This document shows, piece after piece, positions 14,949-23,804 of a DNA stretch of 33,898 nt. The stretch comes from CAZKUN01 sp964555935 (GTDB taxonomy: Bacteria > Armatimonadota > Zipacnadia > Zipacnadales > VGFC01). A model generated the notes under the pieces. It did not search any database, had not been told where the DNA came from, and saw only the letters and a list, made by a program, of their open reading frames with translations. The stretch's first letter is position 1. Each line of letters opens with the position of its first letter. The position numbers and the translations under genes were made by a program. The stretch covers positions 1 to 33,898 of the forward strand of contig CAZKUN010000081.1 in assembly GCA_964555935.1 (NCBI GenBank), in the 5' to 3' direction.

Positions 14949-16496
14949 TCAGCTTGATGGTGCTCCGTCGCGGAAGGAGTGGAGCAATTCGAAGGTAGGC
15001 ACAAGGCCCTCGTACGCGGCGGCGAACACCGGGGCAAGTCGTTGGTAGACGGCTGAGGCTTCGGGATCCGGGTCCTGACGGGCCATCGCCCCGGCCATTT
15101 CCTCGGCTACGCTGAAGTCGTTTACCAAGCCGATGCCGACCGCTCCGGCAATCGCGGCGCCTAACGACGTCGCCTCGTCCAGGTGGGTGGGAGTCAGCAC
15201 GGGCACCCCATACACATCAGCGAGTATCTGTCGCCACACCGCACCATTTGCCCCCCCGCCGATGACTCGCATGTCAGGTATCTTGGCTCCCAGTTCGCGG
15301 AAGATGTCGACCACCGTCCCCAGATTCATGGCCACGCCCTCCAGCACCGCGCGGCACATGTGCGCCTTCGCGTGTTCCTGGGAAAGTCCTATGAAGGCGC
15401 CGCGCGCATTTGGATTCCAGTGGGGCGTCCGTTCGCCCATTATGTAGGGCAGGTAGAGAAGCCCATTCGCCCCTGGGGGGGCAGTCGCGGCTTGGGCGTT
15501 CAGAAGCTCGTACGCGTCGGTGCCGTCTGCCTCAGCTTGCGCTGCTTCCTCGTGTCCGAGGGTGTTGCGGAACCATTGGTAACACGCCCCGGCGGCTTGA
15601 GTCGTGCCCGCGGGCATGTAGAGGTCGGGCACGAGGTGCGCGAAGGTGACCGTGCGGTGCTTCGGATCGAGCAGCGGAGCGTCTGTAGCCAGGGCAATCC
15701 ACGAGGACGACCCAATGTAGTTGTAGGCAGCCCCCTCGCGCACTGATCCTGCGCCGACCGCCGCGCACGACCCGTCTCCGCCGCCGATCACCACGGGCGT
15801 CCCGGCCCTCAGCCCGCACTCCTCAGCGGCGCCCGGCAGCACCTCGCCGACAACGTCGGTGCTCGGCCTTGGTTCGGGTAGGAGCGCAACATCAAAGTCG
15901 ACGGCATCTAGGATCTCCGCCGACCACGTCCGCTCCGTCAGATCGAAGCAGTTCGTCCCCGATGCGTCTGAGTAGTCAGTGGCGCGAGCGCCTGTGAGAC
16001 GCGCTGCCACATAGTCCTTGGCCTGTAGGAAGCACTCCGCCTCGGCGTATATCTCCGGCTCGTTGTCGCGCACCCACATGATCTTCTCAATCGAATACGA
16101 TGGCCCGAGTCGGTGGCCAGTGATCTCGTAGATTCGATCCGCGCCCACGCGCTCCGCGATCAGGTCTGTCTGCGCCTCCGCGCGCTGATCGGCCCAGATG
16201 ATTGCGGGGCGTAGGGCACGTCCCTTCGCATCGACCGGGACGCAGCCCATCATCTGGGCGCTGAACGACACGCAGGCGACATCGCCGGCGCCCGCAGCAC
16301 TGGCCCCGAGCAATTGGCGCGTCGATTCCACGACGGCGCGCCACCACGCATCGGGATCCTGCTCAACGCGGTTCTGCCCGAGATGATGTGTCTCGTAGGG
16401 GGAGAATGCCGAACTCACAAGTCCGCCGCCGACGTCGTAGAGCGTGGCCTTGTTCCCCGTCGTGCCGAGGTCGTGGGCCATGATCAGACGAGCCAT
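14949..16496 (-). CDS. FGGY-family carbohydrate kinase, xylulokinase-like
   Basis: Predicted 515-residue cytoplasmic kinase with two actin-like domains. The N-terminus MAHDLGTTGNKATLYD carries the phosphate-1 loop; WADQRAEA at about 107-114 is the sugar-binding region typical of xylulokinases; GGGDGSCAAVGAG is the second phosphate loop with the catalytic-base Asp; GERTPHWNPNARGAF and VIGGGANGAVWRQILADVYG are FGGY C-terminal signatures. It should phosphorylate D-xylulose or a similar ketose, using ATP. I chose ATG 16496, with GGGAGG seven bases upstream, over an Arg-rich leader starting at 16592. It is divergent from the GH38-like gene, with 173 bases for regulation, which suggests joint control of sugar release and use. 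Confidence 0.88.
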   Translation of the reverse strand: MARLIMAHDLGTTGNKATLYDVGGGLVSSAFSPYETHHLGQNRVEQDPDAWWRAVVESTRQLLGASAAGAGDVACVSFSAQMMGCVPVDAKGRALRPAIIWADQRAEAQTDLIAERVGADRIYEITGHRLGPSYSIEKIMWVRDNEPEIYAEAECFLQAKDYVAARLTGARATDYSDASGTNCFDLTERTWSAEILDAVDFDVALLPEPRPSTDVVGEVLPGAAEECGLRAGTPVVIGGGDGSCAAVGAGSVREGAAYNYIGSSSWIALATDAPLLDPKHRTVTFAHLVPDLYMPAGTTQAAGACYQWFRNTLGHEEAAQAEADGTDAYELLNAQAATAPPGANGLLYLPYIMGERTPHWNPNARGAFIGLSQEHAKAHMCRAVLEGVAMNLGTVVDIFRELGAKIPDMRVIGGGANGAVWRQILADVYGVPVLTPTHLDEATSLGAAIAGAVGIGLVNDFSVAEEMAGAMARQDPDPEASAVYQRLAPVFAAAYEGLVPTFELLHSFRDGAPSS

Positions 16497-16669
16497 CCGG
16501 GAGCCTCCCAAAGTTGCGTCCGTCTGGGGCAGCATTCCAGCCGCCGCCTCATGTTTCCTTCGATGCCGTCGCCGTCCCCGCTCCCGTCCCATCCGTAATG
16601 CAGGCCACTCGAACGCTCCGGTGGAACAGCCACCTTGCTCTTGACTTGCCGGACCCGGGAGGTCTTCCC

Positions 16670-19195
16670 ATGGACGCCGACGCCCTGCGCGAGAAGCTCG
16701 ACGGCCACCGGATCTTCATCGTCCCTTACTCCCACTCCGACTGGGCGTGGACGTACACCCGCGAGTGGCATGAGGAGCGCTACGCTTTGGTCTTTTGGGA
16801 CGTGCTGGAGATCATGCGTGAGGACCCATCGTTTCGCTGGTTCTTCGACACCGAGAACGAGCAACTCGCGCCATTCCGCGAGCGGCATCCCGAGTTGATG
16901 GCCGAACTCGCGGAGCGAATTGCCGAGGGGCGGATCGGCGTTTCGGGCGGCACCATCTGCGATCCTCACCCGCACCGCATCGGTGGCGAGACATTCATCC
17001 GGAACATGACAATGGGCCGCGAGTATTTTGGCGCGCAATTCCCCGGAGTGGATCTGTCGGTCTTGGTGCTGAATGATGTGATCTTCGGCCACTCCCAGTT
17101 GCCCCAGCTCGCGCGCAAGGCGGGCTACGATTACTACCGCGCATGGCGCCCCGGCGAAGCCCTGGACCAAAAGGGGATTCCGAGGCATTTCCAGTTCCGC
17201 GGGCTTGATGGAACAACCGTGCTCACCTCTCGCGGCATCTACGGCGGCACCTACTGGGGATTCCCGGCGGACTTCCAGGACGACTGGGACGGCGCCATCA
17301 CGAAACTCGCCGACGAGATTCACGATTCCATCCTGATGAGCCCCGCCAAAGTCGGCTGGTGGTCACACGGCATGGATGATGGTCGGCCACTGATGGACAT
17401 GCACGAGAAGCCAGTGGATATGGTCGCCTTCAGAGACATCTTCAATGCGCGGGAGCCGGCGGAGCTGGTCTTCGGCACGCCGCTGGAGTGCTTCAAGGAA
17501 CTCGAGCGACACGTCGACGACATCCCCGAGGTCGAAGGCCCGCTGGATCCTGTCGGCTGGAGTTACTGGTACGGCCAGCTTGGTAACGACAGCCTCCGCA
17601 CCTGGCGCTGTGTCGCGGATGAGACCATCGTTGCCGCCGAGACCTGGCAGACCCTCGACTGCGTGTTCGGGCGCTCGTACCCGAGTCGGCATATCGACCG
17701 GCTCTGGCGTCTCCTGCTGAAGACATGCCCTCACGCCACGCTCTGGCTTTTCGAGGACGACTACCAGGAACTCCTCGGCGATGTGAAGGCCGTGGCCCGC
17801 GATGCCAACGCCCTCATCGCTCCGGCCCTGATGAAGAAAGCCCAGAGGGCCGGCACGCCTGGTCCTGGGCAGCGGGTGGTGCTCTTCAACGATCTGGCCT
17901 GCGCCCGCGAGGAGACTGTCGAGTTCCACAAGGCCTTCCCGGCGCGAGGCACGGTAGATGTCTCGGTCCTTGCGCCGGACGGCACGGCGGTGCCTCATCA
18001 ACTCCTCGATGTCGAGCGCTACGAGGACCACACGCTGAAGGAGGCCACCGTTGCCGTCGCTGCATCGGTGCCCGCCGTGGGCTACACGGCGTTGGCGGTC
18101 GACGAGGCCAAAGGTGAGGCCGAGGCGCCAGCGGACACGCCCGTTGACAGCTTCACTGTGACCTCAGCCACGTCCACTCTCACCTTCGCCGAGGGGCGGC
18201 TGGTCGCGCTGGTTGACGCCCGCACGGGTGACGCGTATGAAGCACCGGACAGCCTGCGCTTCTTCGAGATCGAGGACACTGGGCCATACCACTACGGGCC
18301 TGTCCGCAACGTGGTTGACGTTTGCGAATCGACCTGCCGCCTTGTGGCAGACGGCTCGCTCCTCGCGAAGGTCGAGGCGGAAGCAGGCATCGGCGATCAC
18401 CGCGTCGAGCAGGAGGTCGTCCTGCACAAGGGGTCGGGGCTCCTGGACTTCACGACTGCCATCGATTCGGCCGGCGGCGATGGGTTCTTCCGCACGCACT
18501 TTGCGTTGCCATTTGCCGGCGAGATGGTCGCCGACATTCCGTTTGGGGTTGAGTCGCGCGACCTCTCGCAGGAGCCGTACGGGTCGCTTGAGCGGATGCG
18601 CGAGGACGTCTTCTGGGGATCAGGCTGGGCTGCCTATGGCGACGGCGCGCGCGGCTGCGCGTTGCTGATCGGATCGGGGATGCAGGGCTTTGCGTTCGAT
18701 GCCGATCAGCGCGTCCTCTCTCACACGCTGCTGAAGACGATCACCCACCTGCGCGATGATTGGGAGCGCCACGAGACCCGCCTGCGCGAGGGCAAGGGAC
18801 GCCACATCTTCCGCTACGCTCTCTTGCCATTCACGGGAGACTGGCGATCGGCTGGAATCGCTCAACGTTCGCTGGCTTGGCGCAGACAAGTTCGTGTCGT
18901 GAAACCACACGGCCCGGCCGGCCCGGCGCCTTGCTCCCACTCGTGGTTGAGGGTCGAGCCCGATTCGGTCATCCTGTCGGCTCTCCACCGAGATGGAGAC
19001 CAGCACGTGTTGCGAATCTTCGAGACGCATGGCGTGGAAACGGAGACATCGATCCGACTCCCATTCGAGCCGCTGTCGATTGCGGAGACCGACTTCAACG
19101 GCAACGAGGTGGATCGCGAAATCGAGGTGGACGGGGCGACAGTCAGCACCGTCCTGAGACCGTGGGAGATCGTGACGTTGAGGGTGTTGCCGTGA
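16670..19195 (+). CDS. GH38-like alpha-mannosidase
   Basis: Predicted 841 residues. The N-terminal catalytic domain begins FIVPYSHSDWAWTYTREWHEE, whose His22 and Asp24 match zinc ligands of GH38 enzymes. Further pieces are a FDTENEQLAPF region, FGHSQLPQLARKAGYDYYRAW, where the Asp of NDVIFG sits near the family nucleophile position, and WWSHGMDDG at about 225. The C-terminal 400 residues are the beta-sandwich domains usual for the family. No signal peptide is seen, so it probably acts in the cytoplasm on imported oligosaccharides. GH38 enzymes cleave alpha-mannosides; the loop around the nucleophile differs from the common DxFG, so another substrate is possible. ATG 16670 has GGGAGG seven bases upstream; upstream codons are non-homologous. 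It converges with the solute-binding gene, four bases between stops. Confidence 0.82.
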   Translation: MDADALREKLDGHRIFIVPYSHSDWAWTYTREWHEERYALVFWDVLEIMREDPSFRWFFDTENEQLAPFRERHPELMAELAERIAEGRIGVSGGTICDPHPHRIGGETFIRNMTMGREYFGAQFPGVDLSVLVLNDVIFGHSQLPQLARKAGYDYYRAWRPGEALDQKGIPRHFQFRGLDGTTVLTSRGIYGGTYWGFPADFQDDWDGAITKLADEIHDSILMSPAKVGWWSHGMDDGRPLMDMHEKPVDMVAFRDIFNAREPAELVFGTPLECFKELERHVDDIPEVEGPLDPVGWSYWYGQLGNDSLRTWRCVADETIVAAETWQTLDCVFGRSYPSRHIDRLWRLLLKTCPHATLWLFEDDYQELLGDVKAVARDANALIAPALMKKAQRAGTPGPGQRVVLFNDLACAREETVEFHKAFPARGTVDVSVLAPDGTAVPHQLLDVERYEDHTLKEATVAVAASVPAVGYTALAVDEAKGEAEAPADTPVDSFTVTSATSTLTFAEGRLVALVDARTGDAYEAPDSLRFFEIEDTGPYHYGPVRNVVDVCESTCRLVADGSLLAKVEAEAGIGDHRVEQEVVLHKGSGLLDFTTAIDSAGGDGFFRTHFALPFAGEMVADIPFGVESRDLSQEPYGSLERMREDVFWGSGWAAYGDGARGCALLIGSGMQGFAFDADQRVLSHTLLKTITHLRDDWERHETRLREGKGRHIFRYALLPFTGDWRSAGIAQRSLAWRRQVRVVKPHGPAGPAPCSHSWLRVEPDSVILSALHRDGDQHVLRIFETHGVETETSIRLPFEPLSIAETDFNGNEVDREIEVDGATVSTVLRPWEIVTLRVLP

Positions 19196-19199
19196 GCGA

Positions 19200-20531
19200 C
19201 TAGGCGCCGCCGAGCACCTGATCCAGCTCCCGTTGGGTTGCGACCTTGGCTTCGGCGAGCGCTTCCTCGGGCGTCTTCTCGCCGTAGACGGCGGCATCGA
19301 CGGCGCGCTGAAGGGCGCGCATGTAGAAGGCCTGCACGGGCATGACCGGGCGCTGGTGGCGGCACTCGGTCAGGATGTTGTAGAACTCCTGGTAGTGCGG
19401 CTTCTCGCCGACATTCTCGAAGTACGGAGAGGTGCTTAGGCCGGGGAACAAGCCCGTCTCCTCACCAACAAATCGCGTCCCCTCGGGACTTGCGCAGAGC
19501 CACCGAATGAACTCCCAGCCATCGTCCTGATTGGCCGCGTTCTTGGGGATGGCCATGCACCAGCCGCCGACCCATGAGCTGTGCGACTCTCCGCCCTCGG
19601 GGTGGGGGATGAACGTAACTCCATAGTCGAGCCCCGGCGCGTATCGCTCGATTTCCGATATGCCGCCGATGTGCAGGCACATCATCGCCATTTGGCCGGT
19701 GTAGAAGGGGTTGTTCTCCTGTGTCCCGAACCCGGCCTGGAGGCTGGCGATCTTCGTCACGTCGTGCTTCTCAGCGTAGGAGACCATCCACTCCAGCGCG
19801 CGGACGATCTCGGGCTCATCGCAGGTGATCGTCTGGTTCTCGTAGTCGTAGAACCGGCCGCCAAACGCCCAGCCCCAAGTGAACATCGAGTTCGCGCCAC
19901 CGTACTGCGCCCACGGGATGAGCCCGACGTTGGTTAGCTCGCCCTCCAGCGTTCGGGTGAGGGCATTGGCGATCTCGTCCATCTCATCAACGTTAGTTGG
20001 CGGGGCGTCGGGGTCTAGCCCGGCGCGCTTGAACGCGTCCCGGTTCCAGACGAAGCCGAAGTTCGGATCGGCGCAGAACGTCAGCGCCCAGACCTCGTCC
20101 TGGTAGTCGCACTGCTGCCAGCATGGCGGGAAGAAGTCGTCTTCGATGACGCGGGATGCTTGGCAACGCTCGCCGATCGGCTCGAGAGCCCCCCACTCCG
20201 CCCATGGCGCGACCTGGGGGCCGTCGACGAAAATCACCTCGGGGGGGGTCTTCGCAGCGACGGCGGTGAAGAACTTCTGGTTAGTGGAGAGGTCATTTGC
20301 CGCGAAGACGAGTTCGACGTCGATGTCGGGGTGGGATGCCTCGAAGGCTGCAGTGACGTTGCGGAAGCCCTCGGCCATCGTGCCGCCCCAAACGTGCCAG
20401 ACGCGGATGGTGCGTTTGCCATCAGCGTTGGTGTCTTCTCGGCGGGAGCATCCGGCCGCTGTGATGGCCACGAAGGCGGCGATGGCGAGCGTGCTGTTGC
20501 GTATGAATAGAGTCGCGTGGTGTGGTCGCAC
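19200..20531 (-). CDS. ABC transporter sugar-binding lipoprotein (family 1)
   Basis: Predicted 443 residues. A signal peptide ends in a lipobox AAGC, making Cys28 the lipidated residue. The mature part has the CUT1 binding-protein pattern: IRVWHVWGGTMAEGF, EASHPDIDVELVF, PPEVIFVDG, a FVWNRDAFKRAGLDPDAPP segment, GQMAMMCLHIGG and GWEFIRWLCASPEGTRF. It should bind an oligosaccharide and deliver it to permeases not found in this window; the MsmK-type ATPase at 13289 is a plausible energiser. The GTG start has GGAGG ten bases upstream. The gene is divergent from a PLDc_N membrane protein and converges with the GH38-like enzyme, which fits import followed by cleavage. Confidence 0.9.
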   Translation of the reverse strand: MRPHHATLFIRNSTLAIAAFVAITAAGCSRREDTNADGKRTIRVWHVWGGTMAEGFRNVTAAFEASHPDIDVELVFAANDLSTNQKFFTAVAAKTPPEVIFVDGPQVAPWAEWGALEPIGERCQASRVIEDDFFPPCWQQCDYQDEVWALTFCADPNFGFVWNRDAFKRAGLDPDAPPTNVDEMDEIANALTRTLEGELTNVGLIPWAQYGGANSMFTWGWAFGGRFYDYENQTITCDEPEIVRALEWMVSYAEKHDVTKIASLQAGFGTQENNPFYTGQMAMMCLHIGGISEIERYAPGLDYGVTFIPHPEGGESHSSWVGGWCMAIPKNAANQDDGWEFIRWLCASPEGTRFVGEETGLFPGLSTSPYFENVGEKPHYQEFYNILTECRHQRPVMPVQAFYMRALQRAVDAAVYGEKTPEEALAEAKVATQRELDQVLGGA

Positions 20532-20565
20532 TTGCGGGTCGCCTCCAAGTGAAACTCGTTCACCG

Positions 20566-20588
20566 CCGGCAGAACAGCAACCTGCCGG
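20566..20588. promoter_or_regulatory. inverted repeat in divergent gap, possible operator
   Basis: CCGGCAG at 20566-20572 and CTGCCGG at 20582-20588 form a seven-base inverted repeat with a nine-base spacer in the 102-bp gap between the sugar-binding lipoprotein gene and the PLDc_N gene. LacI- or GntR-like repressor sites look similar, but no promoter hexamers were recognised here. Confidence 0.3.
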
Positions 20589-20633
20589 TCGCCTGGAGCG
20601 CCGCGACCCACACGGGGATCAGGGAGGACTATC

Positions 20634-21155
20634 ATGCATCGTCAATGGCTGATTGCGAACATCTTCGTTGCGTTGGTCGCCGGTGTCGGCACGGGCTCGG
20701 CAGTGATTGCTCAGGAAGAGGAGCCACCGATAGTCGAAGAGCTGCTGGACGACGGGGGTTTGGGCGATGGCGATCTGGACTTGGACAGCGAGGACTGGGA
20801 CTCGGTGACGGAGGAATGGGACGCCGACGCGGACGGCTCGTCGGGCACCACGACGCACAGCGCGCCCGCGCCCCCACCCGCGCTGGCGGTTGCGTCCATG
20901 GCCGTCTTCATGCTGTTCTACTTTGCGTTCATCTTCCTCATGGTTTTTGGGCAGCTTGCCATATTCGTGGTGAAGCTCATCGGCCTCTACGACTGCGCTC
21001 GGCGCGACTTCGACGACCCGAACACGCGCGCGCTGTGGTGCATCGTGATTGTCTTCATTCCCCTGCTGGGGGCCATCATCTACTACTTCGCGGTGTACAA
21101 GGACAACACGCCGCCGATCCAGTTGCAGCGTCCGCCGGTAGCGGTTATCCAATGA
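20634..21155 (+). CDS. exported PLDc_N-domain membrane protein
   Basis: Predicted 173 residues. A signal peptide (first 26 residues, cleavage near VIAQ) precedes an acidic linker of about 55 residues rich in Asp, Glu and Gly. Two membrane segments follow, at about 84-116 and 132-154, with CARRDFDDPNTRALW between them and FIPLLGAIIYYFAVYK in the second. That pair matches the phospholipase D N-terminal (PLDc_N, Pfam PF13396) module, here without any phospholipase domain. Function is unknown. The start has GGGAGG six bases upstream. The gene precedes the second helicase on the same strand, but that helicase has its own promoter. Confidence 0.7.
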   Translation: MHRQWLIANIFVALVAGVGTGSAVIAQEEEPPIVEELLDDGGLGDGDLDLDSEDWDSVTEEWDADADGSSGTTTHSAPAPPPALAVASMAVFMLFYFAFIFLMVFGQLAIFVVKLIGLYDCARRDFDDPNTRALWCIVIVFIPLLGAIIYYFAVYKDNTPPIQLQRPPVAVIQ

Positions 21156-21195
21156 GGGATGCAGGACGCGATCGTAGCGCAACCCAAGTCAACTG

Positions 21196-21209
21196 TGGGC
21201 GGGCGCCCA
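21196..21209. promoter_or_regulatory. palindrome abutting the helicase promoter
   Basis: TGGGCG at 21196-21201 and CGCCCA at 21204-21209 form a six-base inverted repeat with a two-base centre, two bases before the -35 hexamer. Position suits an operator; it might instead be the end of the upstream transcript. Confidence 0.35.
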
Positions 21210-21211
21210 AC

Positions 21212-21239
21212 TTGACACTGCCCCGCCCGTAGTTATAAT
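21212..21239 (+). promoter_or_regulatory. consensus sigma-70 promoter for helicase copy 2
   Basis: TTGACA (21212-21217) and TATAAT (21234-21239) are both perfect consensus hexamers separated by 16 bases. Transcription should start near 21246, giving a leader of about 50 bases before the helicase ATG at 21297. This is the strongest promoter visible in the window. Confidence 0.85.
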
Positions 21240-21296
21240 GGCTATCGAACGGTTGTTTGCATCCCCTTCGCGCTCTCTGCGCGGCAAGGACCCCAC

Positions 21297-23792
21297 ATGG
21301 ATGTTGACGGTTTCCTGCGCGAGATTCTGAACCGGCGCTCGCACCAGGAGCAGGCCGTGCATTCCGAAAACGTGCCCGCCCGCGAGGCGACGTTTCAGGA
21401 CCTGAAGGAGCCGCTGCACCCGTCGATGCAGGCTGTGCTGCAGAAGGACGGCATCGAGCGCCTCTACTCCCACCAGGCCGACGCCGTTGAGGCTGTGCGG
21501 ACAGGCGAGAACGTCGTCGTGGTCACCGGCACGGCCTCGGGGAAGACCCTGTGCTACAACGTCCCGGTGGTCGAGACGCTGCTCGATGAACCTCGCGCAA
21601 AGGCGATTTACCTCTACCCGACCAAAGCCCTGGCACAAGACCAACTGCGAGTGCTCAACCGGCTGAGAGAAGTCGATCCGAAGCTGCCCATCGAGGCGGG
21701 GACCTACGACGGCGATACCCCCCAAGAGACCCGCCGGAAGCTCCGCGATGACGGGAACATCATCCTGACGAACCCGGACATGCTGCACTCGGGCATACTC
21801 CCCAACCACGCGCGCTGGGGCGATTTCCTGGCGCAACTGCGCTACGTCATCATCGACGAGATCCACTCGTACCGAGGCATCTTCGGATCGAACGTGGGGA
21901 ACGTTATCCGCCGCCTGCGCCGCATCTGCGCGCACTATGACGCGAAGCCACAGTTCGTCGCGGCTTCGGCGACGATCGACAACCCGAAGGACCACGCGGA
22001 GGGGCTGGTTGGCGAATCGTTCACGGCGGTAACCAGCGACGGCTCGCCGCGCGGCCCTAAGCGCTTCGTGCTCTGGAACCCACCTTATATTGACGAGGGC
22101 AAAGTCGAGCGCCGCAGCCCGAATTTCGAGGCTCAGAAGCTGATGGTGGAACTGGTGCGCTCCGGGATTCAGACCATCTGCTTCGTGCGAGCGCGACGGA
22201 CGGCGGAGGTTCTCTACCGGTACGTCCAGGACGAGCTGATGGAAGAGAACCCGCGGCTCGCGGATACCGTGAGGGCGTATCGCGGCGGGTACCTGGCGGA
22301 GGACCGGCGGGAGATCGAGCAACTCCTGTTCTCGGGCAAGCTGCTCGGGGTCACCACGACGAATGCCCTTGAGCTGGGGATCGACATCGGCAGCCTCGAC
22401 GCGGCGATTCTCGTGGGCTACCCCGGCAGCGTCGCGAGCACCTGGCAGCAGGCCGGGCGTGCTGGGCGAGGGGCGGAGGAGGCGCTGGTCATCCTGATCG
22501 GTCAGAACAACCCGATCGATCAGTACATGATGCAGCACACCGAGTACTTCTTCGGACAGGCCCCCGAGCAAGCGATCATCAACGCGGAGAATCCGTACGT
22601 GCTCGCGGGGCACTTGCAGTGCGCGACGGCTGAGTTGCCGATCACGGCGAGCGACTGCCGGGAGTTCGGCGAAACCACGCCGGCGGTGATGGAGATCCTG
22701 GATGAAGAGGGCCATGTCTACGAGCGCGACGGGCGGTGGTACTGGAAAGGCGAGAGCTACCCGGCCCGCAACGTCAACCTACGTAACATCGACGAGAACA
22801 ACTACCTCATCCAGGATGTGACCGGCGAGAAGCCGAAGGTGATCGGCCAACTGGATGAACTCAGCGCCTTCACGCAAGTGCATCCGCAGGCGATCTACAT
22901 GCATCGGGCGGAGACGTACTTCGTGGACGACCTGAATCTCACCGAGAAGATCGCCTACGTGCGGCGCGGCGACTACGACTACTACACGCAGGCGATCGAC
23001 AAGACGGAGATCCAGATCGAGGAGACCGAGATTGATGAGAAGTGGCGCGTCAGCGACGCCTGCTTCGGGCCGGTGGTCGTGACGACGACGGTCCACATGT
23101 TCCGGAAGATCAAGTTCTACTCCCGGGACAGCGTGGGTTTTGGGAACCTCGACCTGCCGCCCCTGCCGCTGAACACGGATGCTGTCTGGACGATACCTCC
23201 ACGGCACGCTCTTGAGCGGGTGCGAAGCTATGGCCGCATACCGGAAGACGGCCTGCTGGGTATCGCCAACGCGGCGATCGGCGTGTTGCCACTGTGGGTG
23301 ATGTGCGATCCGGCGGATGTCGGTTCGGCGGTGGACTCATCGAACACGGGTAGCCCCGCGATCTTCATCTATGACCGCTACCCCGGAGGCCTGGGGTTCG
23401 CGCAGAAGGCACAGGAACTGGTCGAGGACCTGTTCGCGTCCGCGCTGTATCTGATTCAGGAATGCGAGTGTGACGAGGGCTGTCCGTCGTGCGTGGGATC
23501 GCCGCTGCCGGTGTATGGGCCGCCCAGCGGTGATCTCGATTCGCGTGGGAAGATCCCGGACAAGGAAGCCGCGCTTTGCCTGTTGCACGACATGTTGGAG
23601 AAGGAGGCGTATGAGCCGAAGCCGCTGGACCCGAAGAAGCTGCAGCAGCGATTGAAAGCGGCCGGATACGTCGCGCCGGCGCCCGGCGACGAAGCCCCCG
23701 CGGAAGAGCCACTCCCGCGCCCCGTGGCCAAGAAGCTTCCGGCGAATGTTGAGAAGCGACTGCGCCGGCGGATTGGGAAGTTCAAGAGGTAG
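21297..23792 (+). CDS. MrfA/YprA-like DEAD/DEAH-box helicase with DUF1998 (copy 2)
   Basis: Predicted 831-residue superfamily 2 helicase. Walker A GTASGKT lies at 78-84, DEIH at 187-190 and SATIDNP near 225; then come the motif V segment NALELGIDIG and QQAGRAGRG. The DUF1998-type C-terminus ends in CECDEGCPSCVGS, a probable zinc site, followed by a tail of about 100 residues absent from copy 1, rich in Lys, Pro and Arg. The family includes B. subtilis MrfA (mitomycin C repair). ATG 21297 has AAGGA upstream and lies behind a consensus promoter. The mutM start is 12 bases after its stop, so helicase and glycosylase are probably co-expressed for DNA repair. Confidence 0.9.
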   Translation: MDVDGFLREILNRRSHQEQAVHSENVPAREATFQDLKEPLHPSMQAVLQKDGIERLYSHQADAVEAVRTGENVVVVTGTASGKTLCYNVPVVETLLDEPRAKAIYLYPTKALAQDQLRVLNRLREVDPKLPIEAGTYDGDTPQETRRKLRDDGNIILTNPDMLHSGILPNHARWGDFLAQLRYVIIDEIHSYRGIFGSNVGNVIRRLRRICAHYDAKPQFVAASATIDNPKDHAEGLVGESFTAVTSDGSPRGPKRFVLWNPPYIDEGKVERRSPNFEAQKLMVELVRSGIQTICFVRARRTAEVLYRYVQDELMEENPRLADTVRAYRGGYLAEDRREIEQLLFSGKLLGVTTTNALELGIDIGSLDAAILVGYPGSVASTWQQAGRAGRGAEEALVILIGQNNPIDQYMMQHTEYFFGQAPEQAIINAENPYVLAGHLQCATAELPITASDCREFGETTPAVMEILDEEGHVYERDGRWYWKGESYPARNVNLRNIDENNYLIQDVTGEKPKVIGQLDELSAFTQVHPQAIYMHRAETYFVDDLNLTEKIAYVRRGDYDYYTQAIDKTEIQIEETEIDEKWRVSDACFGPVVVTTTVHMFRKIKFYSRDSVGFGNLDLPPLPLNTDAVWTIPPRHALERVRSYGRIPEDGLLGIANAAIGVLPLWVMCDPADVGSAVDSSNTGSPAIFIYDRYPGGLGFAQKAQELVEDLFASALYLIQECECDEGCPSCVGSPLPVYGPPSGDLDSRGKIPDKEAALCLLHDMLEKEAYEPKPLDPKKLQQRLKAAGYVAPAPGDEAPAEEPLPRPVAKKLPANVEKRLRRRIGKFKR

Positions 23793-23804
23793 ATGGCCGG
23801 ACAG

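Noticed and set aside
21189..22715. Long open frame on the minus strand opposite helicase copy 2
   Set aside because: It is the antisense shadow of a strongly conserved helicase; its predicted protein is Arg/Val/His-rich with no motif.
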